DNA of 41,207 nt, from the NCBI GenBank assembly GCA_017506735.1, contig JAFVMW010000013.1:1-41207 (forward strand). The letters run 5' to 3'. Below the pieces are notes generated by a model that saw only the letters and a program-made list of their open reading frames with translations, ran no database searches and was not told where the DNA came from. Positions 41,183-41,207 of this stretch are shown piece by piece. The first letter of the stretch is position 1, and every line of letters starts with the position of its first letter. The DNA is from Oscillospiraceae bacterium (lineage in GTDB: Bacteria > Bacillota > Clostridia > Oscillospirales > Oscillospiraceae). The position numbers and the translations under genes are program-made.

Positions 41183-41207
41183 AATGGGTGATACCAAACT
41201 GCCCTAC

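Noticed and set aside
1-41207. tRNA or rRNA genes
   Set aside because: No cloverleaf with a GTTCGANTC-type arm or rRNA-like stretch was noticed on either strand; the only tRNA-related element is the T-box leader.

Overview
The window looks like a chromosomal segment of a GC-rich, strictly anaerobic, spore-forming Clostridium-class Bacillota, most like the Oscillospiraceae/Ruminococcaceae of animal guts. This taxonomic reading is an inference. It rests on a methionine T-box, a ZTP riboswitch on the purine operon, a BofA-type sporulation protein, DnaD/DnaI-type replication proteins, oxygen-sensitive enzymes (tungsten aldehyde oxidoreductase, radical SAM proteins, an Etf-linked lactate dehydrogenase), strong Shine-Dalgarno sites and GCC/CTG-rich codon use.

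Layout. (1) 199-4866, minus strand: a lactate-oxidation operon, etfB-etfA-FAD lactate dehydrogenase-nickel lactate racemase, matching the lctBCD(F) type. (2) 5039-7827, minus strand: a tungsten-type aldehyde:ferredoxin oxidoreductase followed by a MoaD/ThiS-like sulfur carrier and a ThiF/MoeB-like E1 protein. (3) 8119-16290, plus strand, divergent from (2): an HTH regulator with a PBP-like sensor domain, moeA, a moeA-PBP fusion, two flavoproteins, moaA, moaC and mogA/moaB. (4) 16363-21536: a low-GC acetyltransferase, a convergent pair (MoaE-like protein and a small Gly-Gly-tailed protein), then the tungstate transporter tupA, tupB, tupC and a tungsten-enzyme radical SAM maturase. Regions 2-4 form one tungsten island: metal uptake, pterin synthesis, metal insertion, enzyme maturation, the enzyme itself and a probable regulator. 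(5) 21755-26934: malQ, a small EutN/CcmL-like protein, T-box-controlled metG and an amidohydrolase. (6) 27018-37343: a ZTP-riboswitch-controlled purine operon purE-C-M-N-(IMP cyclohydrolase)-(AICAR transformylase)-D-L, with no purF, purB or purK here. (7) 37393-40993: bofA (minus strand), then dnaD-like, dnaC/dnaI-like, HAD phosphatase and YfbR-like genes. Several short palindromic or MITE-like elements sit between genes.

The most unusual points are as follows. The tungstate-binding lipoprotein appears circularly permuted: the segment that normally ends TupA precedes the TTTS motif that normally begins it. The divergent region between the aldehyde oxidoreductase and its probable regulator contains 10-bp-phased TACGAAA direct repeats next to both promoters. 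The regulator and the second MoeA carry related PBP-like domains, which suggests that both sense or handle the same ligand. The tupA transcript has a structured leader ending in a terminator-like stem. No database search could be run; all family names rest on motif recognition in the translated sequence.
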